Positions 36,895 through 46,709 are shown, numbered from the stretch's first letter. The stretch: DNA of 64,000 bases from Lysobacter prati (GCF_009765215.1 NZ_VLNV01000007.1:186001-250000); one strand, 5' to 3'. Numbers and translations are program-made. The notes: generated by a model from the sequence alone, not told the origin.

Positions 36895-37623
36895 TCAGCC
36901 GGCGCGCACGGTGCGCTGCTCGATCCGCTTTTCGGGGTTCGGGTTGTGGACGATGCGGTCCACGTAGATGCCCGGCAGGTGGACCTGGTCGGGATCGATC
37001 TCACCCACGTCGACCAGTTGCTCCACTTCGACAATGCAGACCTTGCCTGCCATCGCGCACGCCGGATTGAAGTTGCGCGCGGTCTTGCGGAACACCAGGT
37101 TGCCGGACTTGTCGGCCTTCCAGGCCTTCACCAGCGACACGTCGGCCTTGAGCGCGGTTTCCATGACGTAATGCTGGCCGTCGAATTCGCGCGTTTCCTT
37201 GCCCTCGGCCACGATCGTGCCGTAACCGGTGCGGGTGAAGAACGCGGGAATGCCCGCGCCGCCCGCACGCAGGCGCTCGGCCAGCGTGCCCTGCGGGTTG
37301 AACTCGAGCTCGAGCTCGCCCGACAGGAACTGGCGTTCGAACTCCTTGTTCTCGCCCACGTAGGACGAAATCATCTTCCTGATCTGACGGGTCGTCAGCA
37401 GCAGGCCGAGGCCGAAGCCGTCGACACCGGCGTTGTTGGAGATCGCGGTGAGATTCTTGACCCCACTGTCGCGCAGGGCTTCGATCAGCGCTTCGGGAAT
37501 GCCGCACAGGCCGAAACCGCCGACCGCGAGGGTCTGGTCATCGGCGACCACGCCGGCGAGGGCGCTACGGGCATCGGGGAAAACCTTGGTCTTGCTGCTG
37601 GCGCCGGCTTGCGTCGCGGCCAT
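36895..37623 (-). CDS. 3-oxoacid CoA-transferase subunit A
   Basis: The 242-residue alpha subunit of the same enzyme, with the family pattern [19 protein letters not shown] near residues 32-51, [15 protein letters not shown] and [31 protein letters not shown]. It pairs with the B subunit as a heterodimer/heterotetramer. Promoter and regulation are not visible; it is divergent from the ATP-grasp gene with 120 bases between starts. Confidence 0.93.
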   Translation of the reverse strand: MAATQAGASSKTKVFPDARSALAGVVADDQTLAVGGFGLCGIPEALIEALRDSGVKNLTAISNNAGVDGFGLGLLLTTRQIRKMISSYVGENKEFERQFLSGELELEFNPQGTLAERLRAGGAGIPAFFTRTGYGTIVAEGKETREFDGQHYVMETALKADVSLVKAWKADKSGNLVFRKTARNFNPACAMAGKVCIVEVEQLVDVGEIDPDQVHLPGIYVDRIVHNPNPEKRIEQRTVRAG

Positions 37624-37731
37624 GGGGCACTCCGGTTCGGGTCTGCGAATCCGGGCAGTTTACCGCGCTGCCCCCCTGCGACCACCGTACCTTCGGGCAT
37701 GGCCGCTTCCACCGCCCCCCGCTCCTGCCAT

Positions 37732-37737
37732 TAGAAT
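37732..37737 (+). promoter_or_regulatory. Candidate -10 element for a near-leaderless ATP-grasp transcript
   Basis: TAGAAT ends six bases before the ATG at 37744. If used as a -10 box, transcription would begin at or next to the start codon, giving a leaderless message; indeed no ribosome binding site is present in front of this ATG. No clear -35 box is seen. Confidence 0.35.
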
Positions 37738-37743
37738 TCGACC

Positions 37744-38664
37744 ATGCCCCGACTCGCCCTCGTCACCGCGATAGCCGCCGCCGCCCTCGACGACGACCTC
37801 GTGCCGCTGCTCGACGCCTGCGCGCGCGCCGGGATCGCCACGCAGGTCCGCGCCTGGGACGACCCCACCGTAACCTGGTCGCGCTTCGATGCAGTCCTGC
37901 TGCGCTCGCCCTGGGACTACACCGAGCGACTGAGCGAGTTCCTCGGCTGGTGCCGGCACGTGTCGACGCGCAGCCACCTGCTCAATCCGTTGCCAGTGGT
38001 CGTCTGGAACACCGACAAACATTACCTGGCCGCGCTGGCGGAGCATGGCGTGCCGGTGGTTGCCACCCGCTTTGTCGAACCAGAGATGGACCCGTTGCCA
38101 ACCCTGCAGTCATTCCTGGCGGAGCATCCGGATGCTGCGGAGTTCGTGGTCAAACCTGCGGTCGGTGCCGGCTCGCGCGACGCGCAACGCTATTCGCGCG
38201 ACCAGGAATTCGCCGCGGCCAACCACGTCGCGCGACTGCTCGAGGCCGATCGCAGCGCGATGCTGCAGCCTTACCTGGCCTCGGTCGACCGCGATGGCGA
38301 AACCGCGCTGATGTTTTTCGAAGGCCGCTTCAGCCACGCCATCCGCAAGGGACCGCTGCTGCAGCGCGACGAAGGTCCGACCGAACATCTGTTCGCCGCC
38401 GAGGCGATCACCGCGCGCATTCCGGGCAAGGATGAGCTGGCGCTGGCAGACCAGGTGCTGGCTGCCGCGACAGAGTGCCTGCGACTGCAATCGCCGCTGA
38501 CGTACGCGCGCGTCGACCTGATTCGTGACGACGACGGCCACGCGCGCCTGCTCGAACTCGAACTGTGCGAGCCGTCGTTGTTCTTCCTGCACGCCGCCGG
38601 CAGCGCGGACCGCTTTGCGACGTTGATGGCGGGCACGCTGCGACGCAGCGCGTCCGCCACCTGA
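37744..38664 (+). CDS. ATP-grasp ligase-like protein
   Basis: A 306-residue protein with ATP-grasp features: an N-terminal preATP domain (DAVLLRSPWDYTERL), NTDKHYLAALAEHGVPVVATRF, VVKPAVGAGSRDAQRYSR (ATP-binding Lys and glycine-rich loop) and the metal-binding end RLLELELCEPSLFF. It belongs to the RimK/glutathione-synthetase-like group with unassigned substrates, close in layout to the cycloserine enzyme DcsG. It should join an amino group to a carboxylate with ATP. It is convergent with manC, whose stop is three bases away. Confidence 0.8.
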   Translation: MPRLALVTAIAAAALDDDLVPLLDACARAGIATQVRAWDDPTVTWSRFDAVLLRSPWDYTERLSEFLGWCRHVSTRSHLLNPLPVVVWNTDKHYLAALAEHGVPVVATRFVEPEMDPLPTLQSFLAEHPDAAEFVVKPAVGAGSRDAQRYSRDQEFAAANHVARLLEADRSAMLQPYLASVDRDGETALMFFEGRFSHAIRKGPLLQRDEGPTEHLFAAEAITARIPGKDELALADQVLAAATECLRLQSPLTYARVDLIRDDDGHARLLELELCEPSLFFLHAAGSADRFATLMAGTLRRSASAT

Positions 38665-38667
38665 GGC

Positions 38668-40080
38668 TCAGGAGCGCCCGTACACGTCCTCGAGACGGAC
38701 GATATCGTCCTCACCGAGGTAACTGCCGGACTGCACTTCGATCAGCTCGACCGGCTCGGTTCCGTGGTTGCGCAGACGATGGACGCTGCCCAGCGGGATG
38801 TAGGTGCTCTCGTTCTCGTGCAGGTCGAACACCTTGTCGTCGCAGGTGACTTCGGCAACGCCCGACACGACCACCCAGTGCTCGGCACGGTGGGCATGCT
38901 TCTGCAGGCTCAGCGCCGCGCCAGGCTTCACCACGATGCGCTTGACCTGGAACCGCGGTCCGACCCCGATCGAGTCGTAGCTGCCCCAAGGTCGATAGAC
39001 CTTGCGGTGGAACAGGTGTTCTTGCCGCCCGGCGCTCTTGAGCTTGTCGACGACCGCCTTGACGTCCTGCACGCGATCCTTGCGCGCCACGAGGGTGGCA
39101 TCGGGCGTATCGATGATGACCAGGTCCTCGACGCCGATCGTCGCGATCATCCGCCGCTCCGAAGCGCGCACGAGACTGTCGCGCGTGTCGACCGCGATGA
39201 CGTCGCCCTCGTAGCGGTTGCCTTCGTCGTCGCGCTGCGCGACCGACCACAGGGACGACCACGAGCCGATATCGCTCCAGCCGCAGCTGACCGGCACGAC
39301 CGCGGCGCGGTCGGTTTTCTCCATCACCGCGTAGTCGATCGAGTCGCTGGGGCTGGCCGCGAACGCGTCGTGGTCGATGCGGATGAAGTCGAGATCGGTG
39401 GACGAAGCGGACATCGCCGCACGCGCCGCCACCAGAATCGCCGGTGCGTGCGTCGCCAGCTCATCGAGGTAGCGCTGGGCGCCGAACAGGAACATGCCGG
39501 AGTTCCACGCATAGGTACCTTCAGCCAGATACGACTGGGCAGTGGCCAGGTCGGGCTTCTCGACGAACTGCTGGACTTCATAGCCGCCATCGCCGAGCGA
39601 GGTTCCGCGCAGGATGTAGCCGTAGCCGGTTTCGGCGTAGTCCGGGGTGATGCCGAAGGTCACCAGCCATCCCTGCACGGCCAGCGCCGTAGCGGCCTCG
39701 ACCGCGGCCCGGAACGAGCCTTCGTCTTCGATCAGATGGTCGGCCGGCATCACCAGCAAGGTCGCCGCGGAATCACCGCGCAATGCGTGCAGGGCCGCCA
39801 GGGCGATCGCCGGGGCGGTGCTGCGCGCCACCGGCTCAAGCAGGATGCCGCCACTGGCGACGCCAATCCCCTGCAGCTGCTCGCCGACCATGAAACGGTG
39901 GTCCTCGCTGCACACCGTCACCGGCGCCTGCGCGCCCGGCAGTTTGCTGGCCCGAAGCACCGTCTCCTGGTACAGCGAGTGATCGCCGATCAGGGCCAGG
40001 AACTGCTTGGGCTGGTTCTGCCGCGACAGCGGCCACAGCCGGGTGCCACTGCCACCGCTGAGAATGACCGGATGAAGCAT
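38668..40080 (-). CDS. manC: Bifunctional mannose-1-phosphate guanylyltransferase / mannose-6-phosphate isomerase
   Basis: This enzyme makes GDP-mannose for LPS and exopolysaccharide; the Xanthomonas homologue is XanB. The 470-residue protein has the nucleotidyltransferase motif GGSGTRLWPLSR (9-20), the FVEKP motif, and the C-terminal cupin isomerase domain (about 340-470, with YRPWGSYD and ALSLQKHAHRAEHWVVVSG). The start at 40080 has GGAG about nine bases upstream; the longer in-frame reading is not family-like. Its presence between the two clusters means GDP-mannose is available as a sugar donor. Confidence 0.93.
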   Translation of the reverse strand: MLHPVILSGGSGTRLWPLSRQNQPKQFLALIGDHSLYQETVLRASKLPGAQAPVTVCSEDHRFMVGEQLQGIGVASGGILLEPVARSTAPAIALAALHALRGDSAATLLVMPADHLIEDEGSFRAAVEAATALAVQGWLVTFGITPDYAETGYGYILRGTSLGDGGYEVQQFVEKPDLATAQSYLAEGTYAWNSGMFLFGAQRYLDELATHAPAILVAARAAMSASSTDLDFIRIDHDAFAASPSDSIDYAVMEKTDRAAVVPVSCGWSDIGSWSSLWSVAQRDDEGNRYEGDVIAVDTRDSLVRASERRMIATIGVEDLVIIDTPDATLVARKDRVQDVKAVVDKLKSAGRQEHLFHRKVYRPWGSYDSIGVGPRFQVKRIVVKPGAALSLQKHAHRAEHWVVVSGVAEVTCDDKVFDLHENESTYIPLGSVHRLRNHGTEPVELIEVQSGSYLGEDDIVRLEDVYGRS

Positions 40081-40238
40081 TTGGACTCCGCATGGGATGG
40101 GCGGGCAGCAGGGTAGCGGATTGGACCGGAAATGGCCCTCTCCGTTGGTCCGCCGCCTCATTTCACATAACGCAATCCGCCGGCCGGGGCGCCATCGATG
40201 GCCACAGCCGTGCGCCTGCGTAGGGCACCGCTCTCAGC

Positions 40239-40244
40239 TAGAAT
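40239..40244 (+). promoter_or_regulatory. Candidate -10 element for etfBA
   Basis: TAGAAT about 54 bases before the etfB start, in the divergent 217-base gap between manC and etfB. The expected -35 position reads CTGCGT, which is weak, so the match rests on the -10 hexamer alone. It is the third occurrence of this hexamer upstream of a gene in this window. Confidence 0.35.
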
Positions 40245-40297
40245 TGGGGGCTCTCGGCCCTCGTTGGCTGCGCAACCCCCATAGGAACCCCCGAACG

Positions 40298-41044
40298 ATG
40301 AAGATCCTCGTCGGCTACAAGCGCGTGGTGGACTTCAATGTCCGCATCCAGGTCAAGCCGGACGGCTCCGGCGTGGTCACCGACGGCGTCAAGCTGTCGC
40401 CGAACCCGTTTGATGAGATCGCCCTGGAAGAGGCCCTGCGCCTGCGTGACAAGGGCATCGCCACCGAGGTCGTGGTGGCCACGATCGCCCCGGCCGACGC
40501 CCAGGCGCACCTGCGCAATGGCCTTGCCATGGGCGCCAACCGCGCCATCCACGTGGTCAGCGACGCCCCGATCCAGCCGCTGACCGCGGCCCGCGCCCTG
40601 CTCAAGCTGATCGAGAAGGAGCAGCCGGACCTGGTCATCCTGGGCAAGCAGGCCATCGATGACGACGCCAACCAGACCGGCCAGATGCTGGCCACGCTGT
40701 GGGGCCGCCCGCAGGCCACCTTTGCTTCCAAGCTTGAGGTCGCCGACGGCAAGGCCACGGTCACCCGTGAGGTCGATGCCGGCCTGGAAACGCTGGAAGT
40801 CGACCTGCCGGCCGTGGTCACCACCGACCTGCGCCTCAACGAGCCGCGCTTCATCAAGCTGCCCGACATCATGAAGGCCAAGAGCAAGCCGATGGAATCC
40901 ATCGCGTTTGCCGACCTCGGCGTCGACACCGGCGACACGTTGAAGACCACCCACTTCGCCGCGCCGGCCAAGCGCAGCAAGGGCGTGATGGTGAAGGACG
41001 CGGCCGAACTGGTCGCCGCACTCAAGCAAAAGGGGCTGCTGTGA
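40298..41044 (+). CDS. etfB: Electron transfer flavoprotein beta subunit
   Basis: The small ETF subunit (248 residues), which binds AMP and carries the partner-recognition loop. MKILVGYKRVVDFNVRIQVK is the family start, and VVATIAPADAQAHLRNGLAMGANRAIHV plus ILGKQAIDDDANQTGQMLA (AMP site) are conserved. It overlaps etfA by one base (TGATG). With etfA and ETF-QO (26920) it completes the route from acyl-CoA dehydrogenases to ubiquinone. Confidence 0.96.
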   Translation: MKILVGYKRVVDFNVRIQVKPDGSGVVTDGVKLSPNPFDEIALEEALRLRDKGIATEVVVATIAPADAQAHLRNGLAMGANRAIHVVSDAPIQPLTAARALLKLIEKEQPDLVILGKQAIDDDANQTGQMLATLWGRPQATFASKLEVADGKATVTREVDAGLETLEVDLPAVVTTDLRLNEPRFIKLPDIMKAKSKPMESIAFADLGVDTGDTLKTTHFAAPAKRSKGVMVKDAAELVAALKQKGLL

Positions 41045-41985
41045 TGAGCAAGGTACTGATCGTCGCCGAACACCTGGACGGCAAGCTCAACGCCTCCACC
41101 GCCAAGTGCGTGTCCGCCGCGCAGGCGCTCAAGCCCGAGTCGATCGACATCGTGGTGCTGGCCGCCGACCCGGCCGCCGTTGCTGCCGCTGCCGCGCAGA
41201 TCGCTGGCGTGGGCAAGGTGCTCACCATCGCCAACGCCGCCAATGCCAATGCGATCGCCCAGGTACTGGCGCCGCAGGTGGCCAAGGCCGCCGCGGGCTA
41301 CACCCATGTGTTCGGTCCGAGCACCACCTTCGGCAAGGACCTGATGCCGTGCGTGGCCGCCCTGCTCGGCGTGGCCCAGGTGTCGGACGTGATGGCCGTG
41401 GAAAGCAGCCATACCTTCAAGCGCCCGATCTACGCCGGCAACGCGATCATCACCGTCGAAGCGCCCAGCGACCACACCGTCGTCGCAACCGTGCGCACGG
41501 CCTCGTGGCCGGAAGCGGCCAAGGGTGGCGGCGCGGCGGTCGAACCGCTGACCGTTGATGCATCGCTGCCGGGCCACACCCGCTACGTCGGCCTCGCGGC
41601 CGGCAAGTCCGATCGTCCTGACCTGCAGAGCGCCAGGCGAGTGGTGTCCGGCGGCCGCGGCGTGGGCTCAGCCGAGAACTTCAAGATCGTCTACGACCTG
41701 GCAGACAAGCTCGGTGCGGCGGTGGGCGCGTCACGTGCCGCGGTCGACGCCGGCTACGTGCCCAACGAGCTGCAGGTCGGCCAGACCGGCAAGATCATCG
41801 CGCCCGAGCTGTACATCGCAGTCGGAATCTCCGGCGCGATCCAGCACCTGACCGGGATCAAGGACGCCGGCACTATCGTCGCCATCAACAAGGACGGCGA
41901 CGCGCCGATCTTCGAGATTGCCGACATCGGGCTGGTGGGAGATCTATTCGCCTTGTTGCCGGAGTTGAGCAAGGCCATCGACTGA
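41044..41985 (+). CDS. etfA: Electron transfer flavoprotein alpha subunit
   Basis: The 313-residue FAD-binding ETF subunit. The C-terminal FAD domain has [53 protein letters not shown]. The ATG at 41044 shares one base with the etfB stop; a GTG three bases upstream is an alternative. In Xanthomonas the variable LPS locus lies directly beyond etfA, as seen here. Confidence 0.96.
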   Translation: MSKVLIVAEHLDGKLNASTAKCVSAAQALKPESIDIVVLAADPAAVAAAAAQIAGVGKVLTIANAANANAIAQVLAPQVAKAAAGYTHVFGPSTTFGKDLMPCVAALLGVAQVSDVMAVESSHTFKRPIYAGNAIITVEAPSDHTVVATVRTASWPEAAKGGGAAVEPLTVDASLPGHTRYVGLAAGKSDRPDLQSARRVVSGGRGVGSAENFKIVYDLADKLGAAVGASRAAVDAGYVPNELQVGQTGKIIAPELYIAVGISGAIQHLTGIKDAGTIVAINKDGDAPIFEIADIGLVGDLFALLPELSKAID

Positions 41986-42242
41986 ACCCGGGGGGCCAGT
42001 ACGGCGTCTGCCGCGGAGGGGCCGACTTTGCGACACCGGTCTCGAATTGCGCAGTACGCCCGTTTCAGCGAACTTTCAATCCCAAACCCGCCGCGATACT
42101 TGCCGCGTTGCATCGACGCGATGGCGGGAGTCGGGGATACTGCTTGGCCTTTCCTCGATGAAGCCTGCCATTGGCTCTACCGAGGGTCAGTTTCGACAGT
42201 TTCCGCTCCGTCCCTCCCGCTCCAGCCCAAGAGAGACCGTCC

Positions 42243-43367
42243 TTGATTCCGTTCAACAAGCCTTACATGACCGGCCGCGAGCTTTGGTATATCGCCCAGG
42301 CGCACTCCAAGGGTCATCTGTCCGGTGACGGTGAATTCACCAGGAAGTGCCATGCATGGCTGGAGTCACAGACCCGCGCCAGCAAGGCGCTGCTGACGCA
42401 CAGTTGCACGGCCGCGCTGGAGATGGCCGCGTTGCTGCTCGACCTCGAGGCGGGCGACGAGGTGATCATGCCCTCGTACACGTTCGTGTCTACTGCGAAC
42501 GCGTTCGTGCTGCGCGGTGCGGTTCCTGTTTTCGTCGATGTGCGCCAGGACACGCTGAACATCGACGAGACCCTGATCGAGGCTGCCATCACGCCTCGCA
42601 CGAAGGCAATCTGCGTTGTCCATTACGCGGGCGTGGCCTGCGAAATGAACGTCATCATGGACATCGCCAGCCGGCACGGTCTGGCCGTGGTCGAAGACGC
42701 CGCCCAAGGCATCATGTCCAGCTACCATGGTCGCCCACTGGGTACCATCGGCGACCTGGGTGCACTGAGCTTCCACGAAACCAAGAACATCATTTCCGGC
42801 GAGGGCGGTGCCTTGTTGTGCCGCGACAGTACCCTCGCGGAACGTGCCGAAATCATTCGCGAGAAGGGCACCAATCGCAGCCGGTTCTTTCGCGGCCAGG
42901 TCGACAAGTACACCTGGGTTGACCGCGGTTCGTCGTTCCTGCCTGGCGAAATCACTGCGGCGTTCCTGTCGGCACAGATGGCAGAGGCGGATGAAATCAC
43001 GAGCAAGCGGATGGCGATCTGGGATCGCTACCATGCCTGGGCAAAGTCCCATGAAGACGCGGGACGCGTGCGCCGTCCGATCGTGCCCGAGGGCTGTGTC
43101 CAGAACGCACACATGTACTACCTGCTCCTTCCTGACCTAGAGTCCAGGGCGGCCTTCATCGCCAGGATGAAGGAGCGTGGCGTACAGACCGTATTCCATT
43201 ACGTCCCGTTGCACTCGGCACCGGCCGGCATGGAGCTGGGGCGGACGTCTGGTTCGATGGACGTTACCAACTCCATCAGCGACAACCTCGTCAGGTTGCC
43301 CTTGTGGATCGGCATCGAGGACCTGATGGACCAGGTATTCCAGGCTTCCGACGAGAGCCTGGCCTGA
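42243..43367 (+). CDS. wecE: dTDP-4-oxo-6-deoxyglucose aminotransferase WecE/RffA
   Basis: A 374-residue PLP enzyme of the DegT/DnrJ/EryC1 family that transaminates dTDP-4-keto-6-deoxyglucose to dTDP-Fuc4N (4-amino-4,6-dideoxygalactose). The match to E. coli RffA is extensive: LTHSCTAALEMAALLLD, EVIMPSYTFVSTANAFVL, HYAGVACEM, EDAAQG, FHETKNI (PLP Lys181) and EIIREKGTNRSRFFRGQ. The start is TTG 42243, giving (M)IPFNKPYMTGREL that aligns with E. coli MIPFN; no ATG is closer. It is the first gene of cluster B and follows etfA by 257 bases in which I see no gene. Its partner WecD-like enzyme is at 30605 in cluster A. Confidence 0.93.
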   Translation: MIPFNKPYMTGRELWYIAQAHSKGHLSGDGEFTRKCHAWLESQTRASKALLTHSCTAALEMAALLLDLEAGDEVIMPSYTFVSTANAFVLRGAVPVFVDVRQDTLNIDETLIEAAITPRTKAICVVHYAGVACEMNVIMDIASRHGLAVVEDAAQGIMSSYHGRPLGTIGDLGALSFHETKNIISGEGGALLCRDSTLAERAEIIREKGTNRSRFFRGQVDKYTWVDRGSSFLPGEITAAFLSAQMAEADEITSKRMAIWDRYHAWAKSHEDAGRVRRPIVPEGCVQNAHMYYLLLPDLESRAAFIARMKERGVQTVFHYVPLHSAPAGMELGRTSGSMDVTNSISDNLVRLPLWIGIEDLMDQVFQASDESLA

Positions 43368-43368
43368 C

Positions 43369-45477
43369 ATGAGCTCGAGCGGGGAAGTCGATATTCCGGA
43401 GACAAGCGGCGGTTTTGCTGCAGTCGTGCGCTCACTGGTTCCGACCACGCCAATCAACCGGGCCAAGGCCGCCCTTGCCTCGGTGGCAATGGTGCTCCTG
43501 ATCGCCCTGGTGCTGCTGCCTTACCAGCCCAGGAGCCTGGTCGTCACGATCGATTCGCCCGTCCCCGGCTCGCTACAGCTCTATTTCGATCAGGGCGAGG
43601 GGCTTTCGGAGTACCTGTCCGTCCGGCTGCCCTACAAGGCCGGGACGTCACAGCTCTCGTATCGGCTTCCGGTGGGCTCCACCAAGTTTGTCCGCATAGA
43701 CCCCGCCGCTTCGACGCCTTCTCTCACGATCCAGGGCATTGCAGCGACCGTCCCGACCGGGTCGCCGGTCCAGACCTTTGACCCGCACTCGCTCACCCCG
43801 GCCTATGAGATTGTCTCCACCGAGGACACTGCGGATGGCGGACGAAAATTCCTCATCAAGGAAGGCTCGAACGACCCCCAGATTGCATTCTCCCCTTCCC
43901 AGGCGATCAGCTCGTCCGAAGGGATTTCAGGGAACGTTTGGCTGTACCTCTGGAGCGGTTTCCTCCTCGCCTCTATCATTACGGCACTGCTTCACTTTCG
44001 TCCCGGACGCCTGGTCGCGGTTTCAGTCTGTGTCGCAGCGCTGGCGATGAGCCTTTGCATGGCCATGTTCTCGCCGACCGCATACTCGGTGCACCCGGAC
44101 GAGCCGCTGCACAACGCTGATGCAACGTACTTCCACCGCCACTGGCTACCGCCGCGGCTGGACTCGGCGGAGCTTGCCACGAACTACAAGAGCTCCGTAT
44201 ATGGGGTGACTTACCTGGGTGAGTGGAACATCACCTATCTGCTCGCAGGCAAGGTCGGCAAGCTGTTCATGGCGACAGGCCTGTCACAGGTCGTCGCCTA
44301 CCGCCTGTTCAATGTCGGATTGTTCGCACTCGTCATCCTCGGGCTGGTCCTGTCCCGGGCACCGCCCGGCGCGTATCTGGCGATATTGATCACGCCACAA
44401 CTCTGGTACGCATTCTCTTATTTCAATGGTGACGCCTTCCCGTTCGCGTTGTCGTGCGTCGCAGCGGCGATCGCACTGCAGCCAGATGGTGCGTTCGCCC
44501 GCTATCTGCGCCAGGGCGGCAGGGTCGGTGCGCAAGTAGTGGCCTTCATAACGCTGTTCGGCCTCTTGTTGATCGCGAAGAAGAATTACCTTCCAGTCGC
44601 GGCCTTCATTGCCGTTGCGACGGCCGCCATTGCGCTGCAACTGCGCCCGATGGTCGCATTGTCCGTACTGGGAATCGCCGCAGTAGGCGCCGTCACCGCA
44701 GCAGCTGGCGGCGCCCTTGCCCAGACTTACGGTACGAGCTGGTTCGTCATCGCCGGCTCGATCACGCTCCTCTCCCTCATCCCCCTTGCCAGATTTGCAG
44801 TCGAAAGCCTCAGGGACCGCACCCGGTGGCCCATCCTCGGCCGGATTGCGCTGGTATTTTCTCTTGCCGTCGTCGTCGCTTCGCCCTGGATAGCCGTGGA
44901 CGTTGCACGAAACGGATTCAGCAGCGAGAAGGCAAGCACTGCAATCGAGATGCGTGAACGCTACGCCACACCACAGATGAAGCCATCGTCGGTTGTTGCT
45001 GAAACCTCACCCACTTCCGGCTTCAACCTCAACACGAAGGGCGTCCTGCTGCCCGAACTTTTTTCGCCTGAACGCAAGTGGCATGTCGGCACGTTTCACA
45101 GTTTCTTCGGCGCATACGGTTACATGGAGTACTTCGGCAGCGAGCGGAGCTATGCGCTTGCTGGCTGGGTATCCGGCTTGTTGCTTCTCGCCGCCATCGC
45201 CATCGGCATGGCGAATGGCACACTGAGTGCAACCCAGCTAATACTGAGCATTGGCTTCTCGGCAATACTCATCTTCACTTCGGCACTGCATAGCTGGACC
45301 TATCATTTCCAACCGCAGGGTCGGTACGTCCTTGGAGTGTTGGTCATGACCATGCCAATCTTCATGGCGGCATCGACATCGGGGCGCAACAGGGTCTTCT
45401 TCGTGACCGCCTGCCTCGCGATGTTCTGCATCTCCGCCCTGTCGTTCATGAACGTGGCGATGGCCAATCTGATCTGA
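43369..45477 (+). CDS. DUF2142-like polytopic membrane protein (putative GT-C)
   Basis: A 702-residue protein with a first helix near residues 35-52, a periplasmic beta-rich region (about 55-190) and about ten further helices. The motif VHPDEPLHNADATYFHRHWLP (about 240-260) is the DUF2142 hallmark; the acidic pair in the first large periplasmic loop after the second helix is like GT-C enzymes that use lipid-phosphate sugar donors. It follows wecE by one base, so both should be translated together. I infer a periplasmic sugar transferase; the sugar is unknown. Confidence 0.78.
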   Translation: MSSSGEVDIPETSGGFAAVVRSLVPTTPINRAKAALASVAMVLLIALVLLPYQPRSLVVTIDSPVPGSLQLYFDQGEGLSEYLSVRLPYKAGTSQLSYRLPVGSTKFVRIDPAASTPSLTIQGIAATVPTGSPVQTFDPHSLTPAYEIVSTEDTADGGRKFLIKEGSNDPQIAFSPSQAISSSEGISGNVWLYLWSGFLLASIITALLHFRPGRLVAVSVCVAALAMSLCMAMFSPTAYSVHPDEPLHNADATYFHRHWLPPRLDSAELATNYKSSVYGVTYLGEWNITYLLAGKVGKLFMATGLSQVVAYRLFNVGLFALVILGLVLSRAPPGAYLAILITPQLWYAFSYFNGDAFPFALSCVAAAIALQPDGAFARYLRQGGRVGAQVVAFITLFGLLLIAKKNYLPVAAFIAVATAAIALQLRPMVALSVLGIAAVGAVTAAAGGALAQTYGTSWFVIAGSITLLSLIPLARFAVESLRDRTRWPILGRIALVFSLAVVVASPWIAVDVARNGFSSEKASTAIEMRERYATPQMKPSSVVAETSPTSGFNLNTKGVLLPELFSPERKWHVGTFHSFFGAYGYMEYFGSERSYALAGWVSGLLLLAAIAIGMANGTLSATQLILSIGFSAILIFTSALHSWTYHFQPQGRYVLGVLVMTMPIFMAASTSGRNRVFFVTACLAMFCISALSFMNVAMANLI

Positions 45478-45565
45478 CCATCGACAACCTGCAAACGAAT
45501 CCCCGCACTATCCAGGAACGCAACCCGAGAGTACTGACTCCAACGCAGGCGACAGGAGCACGCAA

Positions 45566-46231
45566 ATGCTGCCGACGACACCGGACAGGATCGAGATTGG
45601 CTGCGGCCGCGCGAAGCGCGCCGGCTTCTTCGGAATAGACGTGAATGCCGATTCGGACGCCGACCTGGTGCTGGATGTCGAGAGACAGGACTTGCCGTTC
45701 CCTGACAATTCGGTGGCACACGTTTACAGCAGTCATGCTTTCGAACACATGACCGAGTTTCCGAGGATACTCAGGGAGCTTTTCCGGGTCTGCGAACATG
45801 GTGCGACGATCGAGATTTGGACGCCGTATGGAAAGTCCAACGACGGCCTGCTCTTCGGCCACTACATCTTCTTCACGGAAACGTCGTTCAAGCACATCTG
45901 CTTCGAGTACGACCGGTTCTACCTCGGCGAACATCACGGCTATTTCGACTGGCAGAAGTCCGCCTATAACCTGGTACCCGGGGTCCGTGACCAGCTTGCA
46001 GGCATGAACATCCCGCTGGAATTCGCCCTGGACCACATGTTCAACGTCTGCATGGAATGGGGCGTGCTGCTGATCGTCAACAAAGAGCTCGCCCGCGCCC
46101 CCGGCCCGCAGTTTCCGGATGTGTTGTTCGACGAAGGGCGTCGGCCCGGATGGGTCAGCAGCACGGCACCCGAGTCGGTCGCCGCCGGCATCGACGATGG
46201 CAGGAACGCCGCCGCACTGCCCCTGGTTTGA
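45566..46231 (+). CDS. SAM-dependent methyltransferase, short form (cluster B)
   Basis: A 221-residue protein with a compact Rossmann methyltransferase pattern: IEIGCGRAKRAGFFGIDVN (9-27), DLPFPDNSVAHVYSSHAFEHMTEF and LRELFRVCEHGATIEIWTPYG. Proteins of this type in O-antigen loci methylate sugars or cap chains. It is the last plus-strand gene of cluster B and converges with the minus-strand EamA gene. The exact target is unknown. Confidence 0.82.
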   Translation: MLPTTPDRIEIGCGRAKRAGFFGIDVNADSDADLVLDVERQDLPFPDNSVAHVYSSHAFEHMTEFPRILRELFRVCEHGATIEIWTPYGKSNDGLLFGHYIFFTETSFKHICFEYDRFYLGEHHGYFDWQKSAYNLVPGVRDQLAGMNIPLEFALDHMFNVCMEWGVLLIVNKELARAPGPQFPDVLFDEGRRPGWVSSTAPESVAAGIDDGRNAAALPLV

Positions 46232-46337
46232 CGTGGCGCTGTAAAGCCCGCAGCGGGCAGCGGATCAGGAGCAAAGTTCTCGGGCGGCGTCGGATGCCAT
46301 GGTCGCCAGGGTCTGCGGCCAGAACGGCCGGCGGGAG

Positions 46338-46709
46338 TTAGGGCCTGCCGTTGTAGGAACTGATCACGACTCCCAGCATGATGATCGCCCCGCCGATCAA
46401 CACCTGCGGTCGGATTGGCTCCTTGAGCAGCAGCCACGCGAAAGTCGGAACGAGCAGGAACGTAAGTCCGTAGAACGGGAATGCGACGGACAATGGTACG
46501 CGTGAAAGGACGGCGAGCCACATCACCGTGGCAAGGCCATAGACTGTCAGCGCCAAGATCAATGGCCAGGAAAGCAGGCTCAGCGGCCTGCTGAGCGACA
46601 GCGTGCCTGCCGCCTGCTTGAAGAGGATCTGGCCACCAGCAAGCATGATGATCGTGCAAACGATCAGCAGGAGGACGGTGGGGGTCAAGCCACTGGAAAG
46701 GCGAATCAT
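46338..46709 (-). CDS. Small EamA/SMR-type transporter (cluster B)
   Basis: A 123-residue protein with four helices (about 9-30, 45-66, 74-93 and 101-118) and the segment SVAFPFYGLTFLLVPTFAWLLLKEPIRPQVLIGGAIIMLGVVI typical of EamA halves. It starts in an ATGA overlap with the GtrB-like glycosyltransferase, so the pair is translated together: the enzyme loads a sugar on undecaprenyl phosphate and this protein most likely flips it. Same size and layout as the cluster A protein at 33729-34094. Confidence 0.85.
   Translation of the reverse strand: MIRLSSGLTPTVLLLIVCTIIMLAGGQILFKQAAGTLSLSRPLSLLSWPLILALTVYGLATVMWLAVLSRVPLSVAFPFYGLTFLLVPTFAWLLLKEPIRPQVLIGGAIIMLGVVISSYNGRP

Noticed and set aside
42108-42141. 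TTGCAT and GATACT boxes before wecE
   Set aside because: The 22-base spacing is too long to be a convincing promoter.
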